48,369 nt of DNA from Bacillota bacterium (GCA_023393235.1 JAEWMH010000002.1:1-48369); one strand, 5' to 3'. Counted from the first letter of the stretch, positions 24,348 through 32,826 are shown. Notes: generated from the letters alone by a model not told the origin. A program made the numbers and translations.

Positions 24348-24366
24348 TATGATGAAAGCGCTAACA
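24348..24366 (+). promoter_or_regulatory. Promoter -10 box overlapped by a perfect cre site
   Basis: An extended -10 (TGGTATGAT, hexamer 24348-24353) shares its last base with TGAAAGCGCTAACA at 24353-24366, which matches the CcpA operator consensus TGNAANCGNTNNCA at every fixed position. Binding there should block initiation of the LytTR gene. Confidence 0.8.
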
Positions 24367-24397
24367 TATCACCGATTCTAAAAGGGGGACGTTGATC

Positions 24398-24739
24398 GTG
24401 GAGCAAGAGTTCAAAGATATGTATGAGGATTTTGAACCCAACCGTGATACCTACTTCTTCAAAGTCGGCAACGGCGGCCTGATCAGCTTCCACGGCAGGA
24501 ATTACAATATCAGAAAATTCCTGTCCGAGGACCAGCTGAAGCTGCTGATCCGTGATTCCATGTTTTTGCGCATTTCCTCCAATTGTTATGTCAACGTGGA
24601 TAAAATCTCCTCTGTCGAGAAAGACCACATCCGGTTCCTGGACCATACCACCGGCTCCAAAATCGTAAGCGTACCCCTCTGGAAGAAACAAACCCTTCAA
24701 GAGCGCCTATCCCAACGCAAACAAACGGTCGTCCACTAA
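24398..24739 (+). CDS. Stand-alone LytTR DNA-binding protein
   Basis: This 113-residue protein consists almost only of a LytTR domain: YFFKVGNGGLISFHGRNYNI, then LIRDSMFLRISSNCYVNVDK (the recognition region with an RISxxxxVN pattern), and a final KIVSVPLWKKQTLQERL. There is no receiver domain, unlike AgrA or LytR. LytTR proteins bind DNA with a ten-stranded beta fold. The GTG at 24398 is 9 bases from GGGGG and is preferred to the TTG 6 bases earlier. A perfect cre overlaps its promoter, so it is probably repressed by preferred sugars. Its targets are unknown; it follows the rhamnose regulator on the same strand. Confidence 0.82.
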   Translation: MEQEFKDMYEDFEPNRDTYFFKVGNGGLISFHGRNYNIRKFLSEDQLKLLIRDSMFLRISSNCYVNVDKISSVEKDHIRFLDHTTGSKIVSVPLWKKQTLQERLSQRKQTVVH

Positions 24740-24785
24740 GTCCAGGCAATCCGTTTTGACCACCGCCGGTTCGCCCCACACAAAT

Positions 24786-24850
24786 AAAGCCCCGCTCCGC
24801 TTGATTGGATGGCCGATGGCTGCCATAAACGGAAGGAGGGCTTTTTGTTT
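24786..24850. terminator. Bidirectional terminator between LytTR and alpha-E genes
   Basis: AAAGCCC and GGGCTTT are the outer arms with a long internal structured loop; T-runs lie on both sides (CTTTTTGTTTTG on plus). Confidence 0.65.
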
Positions 24851-24864
24851 TGTCCGGGAATCAG

Positions 24865-25821
24865 TTAAGAAGCGGAAGCCTCCTCCATCCGGAAAAAGGT
24901 ATCCGTCATGGATTTGCCCAAGGTCATACAGGCATCGGTCAGGAAATAGATGAGAAGCTCTATGTCATCCAGTATAAAATCCTCCCGGGTCATACAGCCC
25001 AGCTCGGCTCTGATTTTCCCCGCTTGGCGGATGGCCTTTTCCTGACCGGCCAGAACAGCCTGCCCCAACTGCCGGATGCCCCGCAGATGCTCCTCCAGCT
25101 TAGTGAAGGTATAGTAGAAGGACCGGGGGAAGGTGGTATGGGTCAGGAGGAATTCAAGAATGGGCTCAATAGCCATGCTGTCGGCATAAGATTTGCGGAA
25201 CGCCTGATAACCCCCTACGGATTTCAGCGCCGCCAGCAAATAGGTGTACGGCACCGCCTGATCCTCGTTGATGGCCATCACCACAAACTTCAGAATGCGG
25301 ATGGTATTCTCTGCCCGTTCCAGCATCCGCCCGCTTTCGATGAAATTCCACTCCGCCTCCCGCAGCATCACGGAATGCTCAATGCCCTGGAAGGTTTCCA
25401 CCTTCTCCCGGATGTACCGGAAGAACAGATTGGGCGTTTCCTTCCGCAGGTCGCCGGGATTCTTCTCGGAGAGAGCCAGGTAAAAACCGTTCAAGGTTTC
25501 CCAAAGCTCGCTGGGCAGCGCCTCGCGCATGGTTTTGAGATTGGCCCGGGCTTTGCTGACACATGAAAACAGCGAGTTTTCATATCCCCGGTCCAATGTA
25601 ATGAATGAGAGGACATCCAACTCGCTGTATTGATCAAATTGCCGGCGGTACTCCCCCTCCGCTCCCAAGGAACGGATGATGCGGGCCCATTTGTATTCTT
25701 TGTCCTGCAGGTCCTGATTATGCTGGAGATGGTAATGGACATCAATCATGCGGGCATGGTTTTCCGCACGTTCCATATAGCGGCCGATCCAGAAGAGTGC
25801 TTCCGCATTGCGGTTGAGCAT
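24865..25821 (-). CDS. Alpha-E domain (DUF403) protein
   Basis: This 318-residue, all-helical protein starts MLNRNAEALFWIGRYMERAE, the hallmark N-terminus of the alpha-E family, and includes MLREAEWNFIESGRMLERAE and a second RAENTIRIL motif. In many genomes alpha-E is encoded beside a circularly permuted ATP-grasp protein and a transglutaminase-like protein, a set proposed to make or break peptide bonds. Neither partner lies in this window, so this copy may be an orphan or the others lie elsewhere. The start at 25821 is set by GGAGGGGG. Confidence 0.85.
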   Translation of the reverse strand: MLNRNAEALFWIGRYMERAENHARMIDVHYHLQHNQDLQDKEYKWARIIRSLGAEGEYRRQFDQYSELDVLSFITLDRGYENSLFSCVSKARANLKTMREALPSELWETLNGFYLALSEKNPGDLRKETPNLFFRYIREKVETFQGIEHSVMLREAEWNFIESGRMLERAENTIRILKFVVMAINEDQAVPYTYLLAALKSVGGYQAFRKSYADSMAIEPILEFLLTHTTFPRSFYYTFTKLEEHLRGIRQLGQAVLAGQEKAIRQAGKIRAELGCMTREDFILDDIELLIYFLTDACMTLGKSMTDTFFRMEEASAS

Positions 25822-25982
25822 CAGCTTCCCCCTCCCTCTTCCATAGCATGGATATGATTGCATTACTCATCATAGCGCCCCGTTTTTTTGATGTCAATCT
25901 ATGTGACATGACTCTACAAAACAAGTCAAGGACAATCCTACACCCCTAAGACTAATGTGTTATAATGGACCAAATGATAAAC

Positions 25983-25997
25983 AGCAAGCGCTTACCA
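25983..25997 (+). promoter_or_regulatory. Candidate cre box upstream of the Gfo/Idh/MocA gene
   Basis: AGCAAGCGCTTACC lies 17-22 bases downstream of a TATAAT box at 25961-25966 and resembles the CcpA consensus, with mismatches only at the outermost bases. Confidence 0.45.
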
Positions 25998-26020
25998 AAT
26001 TTGATTTTAGAGGAGGACTT

Positions 26021-26989
26021 ATGACTCTGCATATTGGAATATTCGGAACCGGCTGGTTCGCCGAGAAACACGCAGCTATGCTTACCGCTATGGAGGATGT
26101 CACCGTCAGCGCCATCTGCGGCTCTTCCCTGGAGAAGGCCCAGCGCTTCGCAGCCAAATTCCCCGGCGCCTCTGCCTTCGCCGCGGTAGAAAATATGCTC
26201 GAATCCGTCAAATTGGACGCCGCATACATATGCGTTCCTCCCTTTGCCCACGGAAGGATCGAATTGGCTCTGGCGGAACGGGGCATTCCTTTTTTTGTGG
26301 AGAAACCCCTTGCCGCCAACCTGGAAACCCCCACGGAGATCTTGGAGGCTGTGAACTCCAAAGGGCTGATCACCTCTGTCGGCTACCACTTCCGCTATAC
26401 AGAGGGAACTTCCCGGGTGCGACGGCTCCTGGAGGAGCAAACCGCCGGAATGGCTTTGGGCTATTGGATGGGCGGTATGCCGGGTGTGTACTGGTGGCGG
26501 ATGGAGAACGGCTCCGGCGGGCAGTTTGTGGAGCAGACCACCCATATCGTGGACCTACTCCGGTATACCTTGGGCGAGGTGACGGAGGTGTACGCCTCCT
26601 TTGCCCTGCGGCATAAGCATCTGACGGAGGAAGGGGTAACCGTGCCGGATGTGGGCACCGTGACCCTCAAGCTGGCCTCCGGTGCCGTGGCCAATATCTC
26701 CAACACCTGTTTGCTGCCGGTAAGCCATACCACTGGACTGCATATTTACACCGACAAGGGTGTGCTGGAGCTCCACGGCAAAGGCCTGAAGGAAATCAAA
26801 CAAGGGCAAACCACCGAATACCAGAACCAAAGCGATCCTTACCAGGCTGAAAATGCCGCCTTCATCCATGCTCTGCACACGGGGGATGCTTCCGGTATTC
26901 TCTCCTCCTACGAGGATGCGTGGAAATCCCAACAGGTGGCCATCGCAGCTGTCCAATCCGCCAAAACAGGCCTGCCTGTCAGACTGTAA
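26021..26989 (+). CDS. Gfo/Idh/MocA-family oxidoreductase
   Basis: This 322-residue protein has the N-terminal Rossmann motif IGIFGTGWFAEKHA and the family signature FFVEKPLAAN (EKP lysine, about residue 96), then GYHFRYTEG and, in the catalytic region, FVEQTTHIVDLLRYTLGEV, whose His is the usual catalytic residue. Members oxidise or reduce sugars, inositols and sugar acids with NAD(P); the substrate cannot be read from sequence. A TATAAT box and a candidate cre lie upstream, fitting carbohydrate use. AGAGGAGG precedes the ATG, and a strong terminator follows. Confidence 0.87.
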   Translation: MTLHIGIFGTGWFAEKHAAMLTAMEDVTVSAICGSSLEKAQRFAAKFPGASAFAAVENMLESVKLDAAYICVPPFAHGRIELALAERGIPFFVEKPLAANLETPTEILEAVNSKGLITSVGYHFRYTEGTSRVRRLLEEQTAGMALGYWMGGMPGVYWWRMENGSGGQFVEQTTHIVDLLRYTLGEVTEVYASFALRHKHLTEEGVTVPDVGTVTLKLASGAVANISNTCLLPVSHTTGLHIYTDKGVLELHGKGLKEIKQGQTTEYQNQSDPYQAENAAFIHALHTGDASGILSSYEDAWKSQQVAIAAVQSAKTGLPVRL

Positions 26990-27004
26990 TCCGGTCTTCA
27001 ATGC

Positions 27005-27057
27005 AACTGCCCCAACCTGGAACGGCATGAAGCCTTTAGGAACTGGGGCAGTTTTTT
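27005..27057. terminator. Bidirectional terminator
   Basis: AACTGCCCCA pairs with TGGGGCAGTT, followed by TTTTTTATG. It lies between the convergent oxidoreductase and histidine kinase genes. Confidence 0.85.
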
Positions 27058-27064
27058 ATGCGTC

Positions 27065-28114
27065 TCACATCTTGGTTACAGGAAGCGTGACCGTAAAAGC
27101 AGAGCCTCTTCCCGGCTCACTCTCCGCTGTAATCTCTCCTCCGCACAGATCTATAATCCGCTTCACCAGAGCCAGCCCCAAACCGTTTCCCTCTCCTGCC
27201 CGTGACTTGTCCCCTTGGTAAAACTTCTCGAAGATATGCGCCAGCACCTCTGTGCTCATGCCTATGCCCGTATCGGCAATCCGGACCTGAACCGAGGCAG
27301 GACCGGACGTTAAATAAACAGCGATTTCGTCGCCATTATCGGAGAATTTGATGGCATTGCCCAACAGATTCAGCCAAACCTGCATCAGCAGATCCTCATT
27401 GCCGTAAAACCGGACCTGGTCCAGCGCAATATCCAGATTCAGCATTTTCTCATTCCATTGATTCTCCAAGAGAAGGATAGCATGCCGGATTTGCTCATCC
27501 AGATCAAAGTGATGCTTTTCCAGCACAAATTCCTGGTTCTCCAGCTTGGAAAGCTTCAGCATATTGGCGGACAGCGACGACAGCTGCCTGGTGCTTTCGA
27601 TAATCAGCCGGCTGTATTCCCGCCGCTCCGGCACAGTCAGATCCTCATCCTGCAAAAGAGCCGCGTATCCCTCAATAGCAGCAATGGGCGTTTTGAACTC
27701 GTGGGAGACATTAGCCGTAAAATCATTGCGCAGGGTTTCGATGCCATTCAGCTCCTGAACCATCTTGTTGAAGTTCACTGCCATCTCCCCCAGCACCCGC
27801 ACCCGGTGGTGTTCCTGCTTCAGCCGCACCTTGAAGTTCCCCTTGGCCACCTCCTTGGCCGCTTCGCTCAGATCGGTGATCGGGGCCAGGATTTTGCGGC
27901 CCACGATAGCGGTAATGCCTGTGCCGATAAGCACACTGGACACCATAGCGAAGATAATCGGCCAAAGAACGTGGAACCGGTTAAAATTAAAAAAACCCAG
28001 CTGAATGATCATCCCCGTCATCACGGCCATTAGGATACCCGATGCCAGCATAATCAGGAACACAGTCCAGATCAGTGTCCCCCACAAATTTCCTGACTGC
28101 CTGCGGTCAATCAT
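27065..28114 (-). CDS. Sensor histidine kinase
   Basis: This 349-residue kinase has two membrane helices at about residues 12-37 and 47-70, with an outside loop of only around ten residues. A HAMP domain follows (KILAPITDLSEAAKEVAKGN), then a HisKA box with NVSHEFKTPIAAIEGYA, an N box in LLGNAIKFSDNG, and G1/G2 boxes DTGIGM and GNGLGLALVKRI. The very short external loop leaves little room for a ligand domain, as in intramembrane-sensing kinases that watch peptide-exporting ABC transporters. It overlaps the regulator gene by 8 bases and is near a divergent ABC transporter. Confidence 0.9.
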   Translation of the reverse strand: MIDRRQSGNLWGTLIWTVFLIMLASGILMAVMTGMIIQLGFFNFNRFHVLWPIIFAMVSSVLIGTGITAIVGRKILAPITDLSEAAKEVAKGNFKVRLKQEHHRVRVLGEMAVNFNKMVQELNGIETLRNDFTANVSHEFKTPIAAIEGYAALLQDEDLTVPERREYSRLIIESTRQLSSLSANMLKLSKLENQEFVLEKHHFDLDEQIRHAILLLENQWNEKMLNLDIALDQVRFYGNEDLLMQVWLNLLGNAIKFSDNGDEIAVYLTSGPASVQVRIADTGIGMSTEVLAHIFEKFYQGDKSRAGEGNGLGLALVKRIIDLCGGEITAESEPGRGSAFTVTLPVTKM

Positions 28115-28784
28115 GAGCTTTCACCGCTTTGTAGCCCAGCCCGCGCACCGTCACAATTTCGAATTCGTCACTGCTTTTAAACCGTTCCCTCAGGCGGTTG
28201 ATATGGACATCCACCGTTCTCGCCTCCGTTTCCGTATCCATCCCCCAAATTTCATCCATCAGCTGATGCCGTGTAAAAATTTTGTTAGGGTACGCCAGAA
28301 GCTTGTATAACAGCTGGAATTCCTTCTGGGGCAGTGTGGTGCTTTGAGCGCCTACCGTCACCGTCAAGGAATCATAGTCCAACATCATACCGCCAACGGC
28401 AAGCCTGCGTTCGTTGGCAATTTGGGCCCGCCTCAGAAGGGCACCCACCCGGAGAATCATCTCGTTGATGTCGATGGGCTTGACCATATAATCGTCCGTG
28501 CCGGCCAAATAGCTCGTTTGCTTATCCATAAAGCTGTCCTTGGCGGTTACCGTCAGAACCGGCAGGTTGTATCCTGCTTCCCTAAGTCTCCTAATCAGTT
28601 CGAAACCGTCCAAATTGGGCATCATAATATCAGATATGATTAAATCAATGTGCTGCTTATCCAGAATATCCAGCGCCTCCTGGCCGTTTCCTGCCTGAAC
28701 CGGATCGTATCCGTGTTTGGCCAGAACCGTACTGATCAGCTGGAGCAGCTTCTCGTTGTCTTCCACCACCAGAATTCGGATCAC
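28107..28784 (-). CDS. OmpR-family response regulator
   Basis: This 225-residue regulator has an N-terminal receiver domain (VVEDNEKLLQL with the acidic pair, phospho-acceptor Asp in LIISDIMMPNLDG, TVTAKDS and YMVKPID) and a C-terminal winged helix with PQKEFQLLYKLLAYPNKIFT, EARTVDVHINRLRERF and TVRGLGYK. It pairs with the kinase encoded immediately downstream. Its likely target is the divergent ABC transporter, whose upstream region carries an 11-bp tandem direct repeat of the kind OmpR-family dimers bind (inference). Confidence 0.92.
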   Translation of the reverse strand: MIRILVVEDNEKLLQLISTVLAKHGYDPVQAGNGQEALDILDKQHIDLIISDIMMPNLDGFELIRRLREAGYNLPVLTVTAKDSFMDKQTSYLAGTDDYMVKPIDINEMILRVGALLRRAQIANERRLAVGGMMLDYDSLTVTVGAQSTTLPQKEFQLLYKLLAYPNKIFTRHQLMDEIWGMDTETEARTVDVHINRLRERFKSSDEFEIVTVRGLGYKAVKAHD

Positions 28785-28903
28785 TCATCCCACCTGCTTT
28801 TCCGTAGTCCGCCCTTCCTGCCGCGACAGTCAGACTTAAGAGCGCAATATGCATTATACCTTATCAATGTTAACCCAACATGAACGAGGGACTATCTTCC
28901 ACA

Positions 28904-28925
28904 CAGTTGATGTTCAGTTGATATT
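28904..28925 (+). promoter_or_regulatory. Tandem 11-bp direct repeat, candidate response-regulator site
   Basis: CAGTTGATGTT is followed directly by CAGTTGATATT (one mismatch), 48 bases upstream of the ABC transporter start. One-turn-spaced direct repeats are typical OmpR-family operators. Confidence 0.55.
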
Positions 28926-28972
28926 TCTGTGATAGCATTGCATACATAGCAGAGACAAGAGAGGATGAGAAC

Positions 28973-31369
28973 ATGCTGCAGCTTAAGAATATTTCCAAAA
29001 GCTATACAACCGGCACATTTACACAGACAGCTCTGGACAATATCAGCCTAAACTTCCGCAAGAATGAATTTGTGGCGATCCTGGGACCCAGTGGCTCGGG
29101 CAAAACCACCTGTCTGAACCTGGTGGGCGGCCTGGATCAGTACGACAGCGGCGACCTGATCATCAACGGCGCCTCCACCAAATCCTTCAAGGACAGCGAT
29201 TGGGATGCATACCGCAATAATAGCGTGGGCTTTATCTTCCAAAGCTATAACCTGATCTCCCACCTCAGCATCACGGATAATGTAGAGATGGGGATGACCC
29301 TAAGCGGTGTCAGCGCCCAGGCCAAACACCAAAAAGCGGTGGAGGTGCTGGAGAAGGTCGGTTTGAAGGACCATATGCACAAAAAACCGGGTCAGCTGTC
29401 AGGCGGCCAGATGCAGCGGGTAGCCATTGCCCGGGCATTGGCCAATGATCCGGACATCATCCTGGCGGACGAGCCTACCGGAGCCTTGGATACGGCAACC
29501 AGCGCGCAGATTATGGATCTGATCAAGGAAATCGCCAAGGACAAGCTGGTCATTATGGTCACCCATAACCCGGAGCTGGCCGAGGCTTACGCCGACCGGG
29601 TGGTCCAGTTTAAGGACGGCAAGGTGATCTCCGACAGCAATCCCGCGGTTGAGGTGCAAACCGAAAGCAATTACCGGCTCAAAAAAACCGCCATGAGCTA
29701 CTGGACAGCCCTGAACCTGTCGGGACGGAACATCTCCACGAAAAAATGGAGAACCGGACTCACCGCTTTTGCCTCCAGTATCGGGATTATCGGCATTGCC
29801 CTGATTTTGTCTCTGTCCAACGGGTTTGACAAGCAGATCAAAAGCTATGAATCCGGCGCGTTGTCCAACTTCCCCGTCACCATCAGCCAGATGGCGGCCA
29901 ATCTGGACCTGGCCATGCAGCCCGGCGCCCACACTGCTGATCGGGACAACCGGACGGAATTCACCAAAGCCGCGGAGATTTATCCGTTTGATCCCACATC
30001 CAATACGATTTTGCACAACAATACCATTACCCCTGAATATCTCAGCTATCTGGACAAAATAGACGCGTCCCTGCTGGACGGTGTGTCCTACAGCCGCCAG
30101 GTTAACCTGAATATCCTCAGAAGTGACGGCCAGACTGCCGTACCGGTTAATACGTCCGACGCCAATTTTATGTCCTTCCCCAGTAAAACGGCAAGCTTCA
30201 GCAGCACCTATCTAGAGTCGTATTACGATCTTCTGGCGGGCAGCTTCCCTGCGAAGCCCACTGACCTGGTAATGGTGGTGGATGAATACAACCGGATGAA
30301 CGTGACGGTGCTGGATGCTTTGGGATTCGATTACAAGGCGGAGAATATCGGATTTGACCGGTTACTGGGTAAAACCTTCAAGCTGATCTACAATGACGAT
30401 TATTATGTAAAATCCGGAGACCTGTTCCGCATTAACGGCAACACCTCCGATTTAAGCCATTTGTACAACAGCGGTAACGCGGTGGAGCTGACCATTTCGG
30501 GGATTATCCGTAAGCAGGAGGACTCCCCCATGTCCACCATGTCCGCCGGAATCGCTTATTCGGATGTGCTGGCCCAGGAGTTTATCAACCACGCCCAGTC
30601 CTCGGCCATTGTGAAGGCGCAGGAAGCCAATGATAAGATGAATGTATATTCGGGCAAGGTTTTTGGCGGTGTGCCCGGCTTTAATTTCGGATCAGGCGGC
30701 GGGTTCCCTATGGGACCCGGCGGAGGAATGGGTTCCGGCTCCCTTACGGATCCGATGGACGCCACCTCCAAGGAGGATGCGCTGGCCGCCTTGGGCGCCG
30801 TAGCTATTCCCGCCTCCATCTCCTTGTATCCTAAGGATTTTGACGCCAAAGAGGCCATTGTGGCTTATTTGGACCAATGGAATGTGGGCAAGCCTACGGA
30901 GCAAATGATCATCTACACCGACCTCGCCGCCATGGTGACCAATCTCTCCAGCGGCATCATGAACGGGATCACGTTGGTGCTGGTGGCCTTTGCCTCCATC
31001 TCCCTGGTGGTCTCCCTGATTATGATCGGGATTATCACCTACATCTCGGTGCTGGAGAGGACCAAGGAAATCGGCGTTCTGCGCGCCTTGGGGGCACGGA
31101 AGAAGGACATAACCCGGGTGTTTAACGCGGAGACCACGATCATCGGCACCCTGTCCGGTCTGTTGGGAATCGGCATCGCCTATCTGTTGACCATTCCCAC
31201 CAACATGATCATCAAGACCGCGACGGATCTGAACAATGTGGCCCAGTTGAATCCCGTACACGCGCTTTTGCTGATCATCCTGAGCGTGGGGCTGACCATT
31301 CTCGGCGGCTTCATCCCCGCGAAGTTCGCGGCGAAGAAGGACCCGGTTGTGGCGCTGCGAAGCGAATAA
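28973..31369 (+). CDS. Fused ABC transporter (ATPase plus MacB/FtsX permease)
   Basis: This 798-residue protein has its ATPase domain at about 1-230: Walker A GPSGSGKTT, Q-loop FQSYNL, signature LSGGQMQRVAIARAL, Walker B ILADEPTGALD and H-loop VTHNPELA. The permease begins with TM1 (SSIGIIGIALILSLSNGF), then a large extracytoplasmic domain with a Gly-rich stretch near residues 560-585, then three C-terminal TMs with the FtsX signature around ERTKEIGVLRALGARKKDI. This is the four-TM MacB/type VII layout, usually mechanotransmission or peptide/lipid export. The divergent two-component pair suggests induction by an envelope stress or peptide. GAGAGGATG precedes the ATG. Confidence 0.88.
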   Translation: MLQLKNISKSYTTGTFTQTALDNISLNFRKNEFVAILGPSGSGKTTCLNLVGGLDQYDSGDLIINGASTKSFKDSDWDAYRNNSVGFIFQSYNLISHLSITDNVEMGMTLSGVSAQAKHQKAVEVLEKVGLKDHMHKKPGQLSGGQMQRVAIARALANDPDIILADEPTGALDTATSAQIMDLIKEIAKDKLVIMVTHNPELAEAYADRVVQFKDGKVISDSNPAVEVQTESNYRLKKTAMSYWTALNLSGRNISTKKWRTGLTAFASSIGIIGIALILSLSNGFDKQIKSYESGALSNFPVTISQMAANLDLAMQPGAHTADRDNRTEFTKAAEIYPFDPTSNTILHNNTITPEYLSYLDKIDASLLDGVSYSRQVNLNILRSDGQTAVPVNTSDANFMSFPSKTASFSSTYLESYYDLLAGSFPAKPTDLVMVVDEYNRMNVTVLDALGFDYKAENIGFDRLLGKTFKLIYNDDYYVKSGDLFRINGNTSDLSHLYNSGNAVELTISGIIRKQEDSPMSTMSAGIAYSDVLAQEFINHAQSSAIVKAQEANDKMNVYSGKVFGGVPGFNFGSGGGFPMGPGGGMGSGSLTDPMDATSKEDALAALGAVAIPASISLYPKDFDAKEAIVAYLDQWNVGKPTEQMIIYTDLAAMVTNLSSGIMNGITLVLVAFASISLVVSLIMIGIITYISVLERTKEIGVLRALGARKKDITRVFNAETTIIGTLSGLLGIGIAYLLTIPTNMIIKTATDLNNVAQLNPVHALLLIILSVGLTILGGFIPAKFAAKKDPVVALRSE

Positions 31370-31403
31370 GGGATAGGCGAGGGGCATCCCGCGCTTAACT
31401 GCC

Positions 31404-31586
31404 AAAATGCAAAGGTGCAGTTATTCTACTCACAACTGGCCTTTCTTAGGGCTATCCTGCAAAAGTGCAGTTATTTTGAGCGGGGTGGGCCGGATTGGTT
31501 GGGGGAAGTGAAAATAGATGCACTTTTGCAGGGACGGCGGTAGTTTGCAGGTTATCGGGAGAAAATAGATGCATTTTTGCATTTGG
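31404..31586. repeat. Intergenic 2+2 inverted repeat element, family D copy 1
   Basis: Forward copies at 31404 (AAAATGCAAAGGTGCAGTTA) and 31457 (CTGCAAAAGTGCAGTTATTT) and reverse copies at 31511 (AAAATAGATGCACTTTTGCA) and 31561 (GAAAATAGATGCATTTTTGC) are spaced about 50-53 bp within pairs. It is collinear with the copy at 32444, including a shared CACAACTGGCC after the first motif, and has the same length of 183 bp. Confidence 0.82.
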
Positions 31587-31624
31587 CTTTATGTCCAACG
31601 GGCTTCGCGCGGTATTAACTATAA

Positions 31625-31655
31625 AAAAGAGCAGACGTAGATGTCTGCTCTTTTT
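31625..31655. terminator. Bidirectional terminator before the AT-rich gene
   Basis: AAAGAGCAGAC, 6-nt loop, GTCTGCTCTTT, then TTG. The stem resembles the terminator at 32912. Confidence 0.75.
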
Positions 31656-31731
31656 GTATTCCTTTTTTAACAATGATTATGATACATTTACTTTATTAAT
31701 TTCCTTACTTTAGGAGAGGGAGTCAATTGTG

Positions 31732-32376
31732 ATGAAACACTTCAAGTATTTTATTTGTTTACTAGTTGCTGCTTTATGCGGATACCCGGCAGTCTCGAAA
31801 GCCTCTGATGTAATACAGGCATATCTGTTTCCTTCTACCTTTAACATCAACGGTGTATCAGTAGAATTACCAAATGAATATGAGATTCTGAATTATAAAG
31901 AACATTCATATGTTCCCATCAGGTTCATAACCGAATATTTGAACGGGAATGTGACGTATGATGAATCTGCGCAGCAAATTGCCTTAAACGTTAGTTCCTT
32001 CAGTGCCCTCCCGAAAGAATATACAAAGGAAATGGCTGAGAAAAACAAAGATATTATCGTGTATTCGGCCCAACGTATAATGAATGCCCAAAGACTGTCT
32101 GAGTTTTTGAACAAGAAGGATGGGGACTCCTGGATCAGGATAACACGATTCACAGTTGAAGGTGATGCTATTGTGCAAGAGCTCAGGAGAACTGGGGATG
32201 GTTTCGATTATTATTTCGATAGCTCCCGAGACCCATATGGTGATCGGGTTCAATATATTACTTCAGGGAAAGCAATTACCGAAAAACTGAATGATAATGG
32301 CTTGTACGAATACAGGCTGGAAGGTGCATCCTTCCCGAATGATAAAGAGATTATCCTCTTACGATTGCAAGAATAA
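31732..32376 (+). CDS. Secreted protein: copper-amine-oxidase-N-like plus DUF4362-like domain
   Basis: This 214-residue protein has a signal peptide (MKHFKYFICLLVAALCGYPA, cleavage after about SKA). Residues of about 40-90 resemble the copper-amine-oxidase-N stalk domain (YVPIRFITEYLNGNVTYDES), and the C-terminal half resembles DUF4362 (SWIRITRFTVEGDAIVQEL, then YYFDSSRDPYGDRVQYI). Neither domain has a known enzymatic role. The gene is AT-rich, sits between two direct 183-bp repeats, and its stalk domain is like that of the gene at 819. AGGAGAGGG precedes GTG/ATG starts; I use the ATG. It is probably extracytoplasmic. Confidence 0.78.
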   Translation: MKHFKYFICLLVAALCGYPAVSKASDVIQAYLFPSTFNINGVSVELPNEYEILNYKEHSYVPIRFITEYLNGNVTYDESAQQIALNVSSFSALPKEYTKEMAEKNKDIIVYSAQRIMNAQRLSEFLNKKDGDSWIRITRFTVEGDAIVQELRRTGDGFDYYFDSSRDPYGDRVQYITSGKAITEKLNDNGLYEYRLEGASFPNDKEIILLRLQE

Positions 32377-32443
32377 ATACTTTATACAATCTATGAGCAA
32401 GAAGCAAGCCAGGCATTTAACATGTCACATTCCAGGCGGGCTC

Positions 32444-32626
32444 AAAATGCAAAAGTGCATCTATTTTTCACACAACTGGCCATTGGGATGGCCAGCCTGC
32501 AAAAATGCAGTTATTTCAGATAGGATGGATCGGAATGGGCTTGAGGAGCAAAAATAGATGCACTTTTGCAGGTACGTCGGCATTTTGCAGGTTAGCAGGA
32601 GGAATTAACGGCACTTTTGCATTTGG
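32444..32626. repeat. Intergenic 2+2 inverted repeat element, family D copy 2
   Basis: Forward copies at 32444 (AAAATGCAAAAGTGCATCTA) and 32497 (CTGCAAAAATGCAGTTATTT) and reverse copies at 32549 and 32601 (ending GCACTTTTGCATTTGG). It has the same length and orientation as the copy at 31404, so the two flank the AT-rich gene as direct repeats. Confidence 0.82.
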
Positions 32627-32688
32627 AACCCCGATTCACGGATACATGTACAGACAGACAAATTCGATCACCTGATGGGACAGCTCGC

Positions 32689-32826
32689 TTACATGCATCC
32701 ATATCCATTTGGAAATCGGAAAACACCCCGAAAATGATCATTCATTTGATATTTTTCCTCAATTTGTTTTACGTCCTGTAATGTGATTTCATAACCCGGT
32801 CTTTTTCCTTTTACAAACTGGAACAT
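32689..32826 (-). CDS. Possible small protein (45 aa)
   Basis: The reading frame MFQFVKGKRPGYEITLQDVK to the C-terminus NGYGCM has a good ribosome binding site (AAAGGAG, 8 bases before the ATG at 32826). The frame stays open 44 codons upstream, so it may be the tail of a decayed gene. It lies just beyond the terminator of the ABC exporter genes. No family is recognised. Confidence 0.4.
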   Translation of the reverse strand: MFQFVKGKRPGYEITLQDVKQIEEKYQMNDHFRGVFRFPNGYGCM

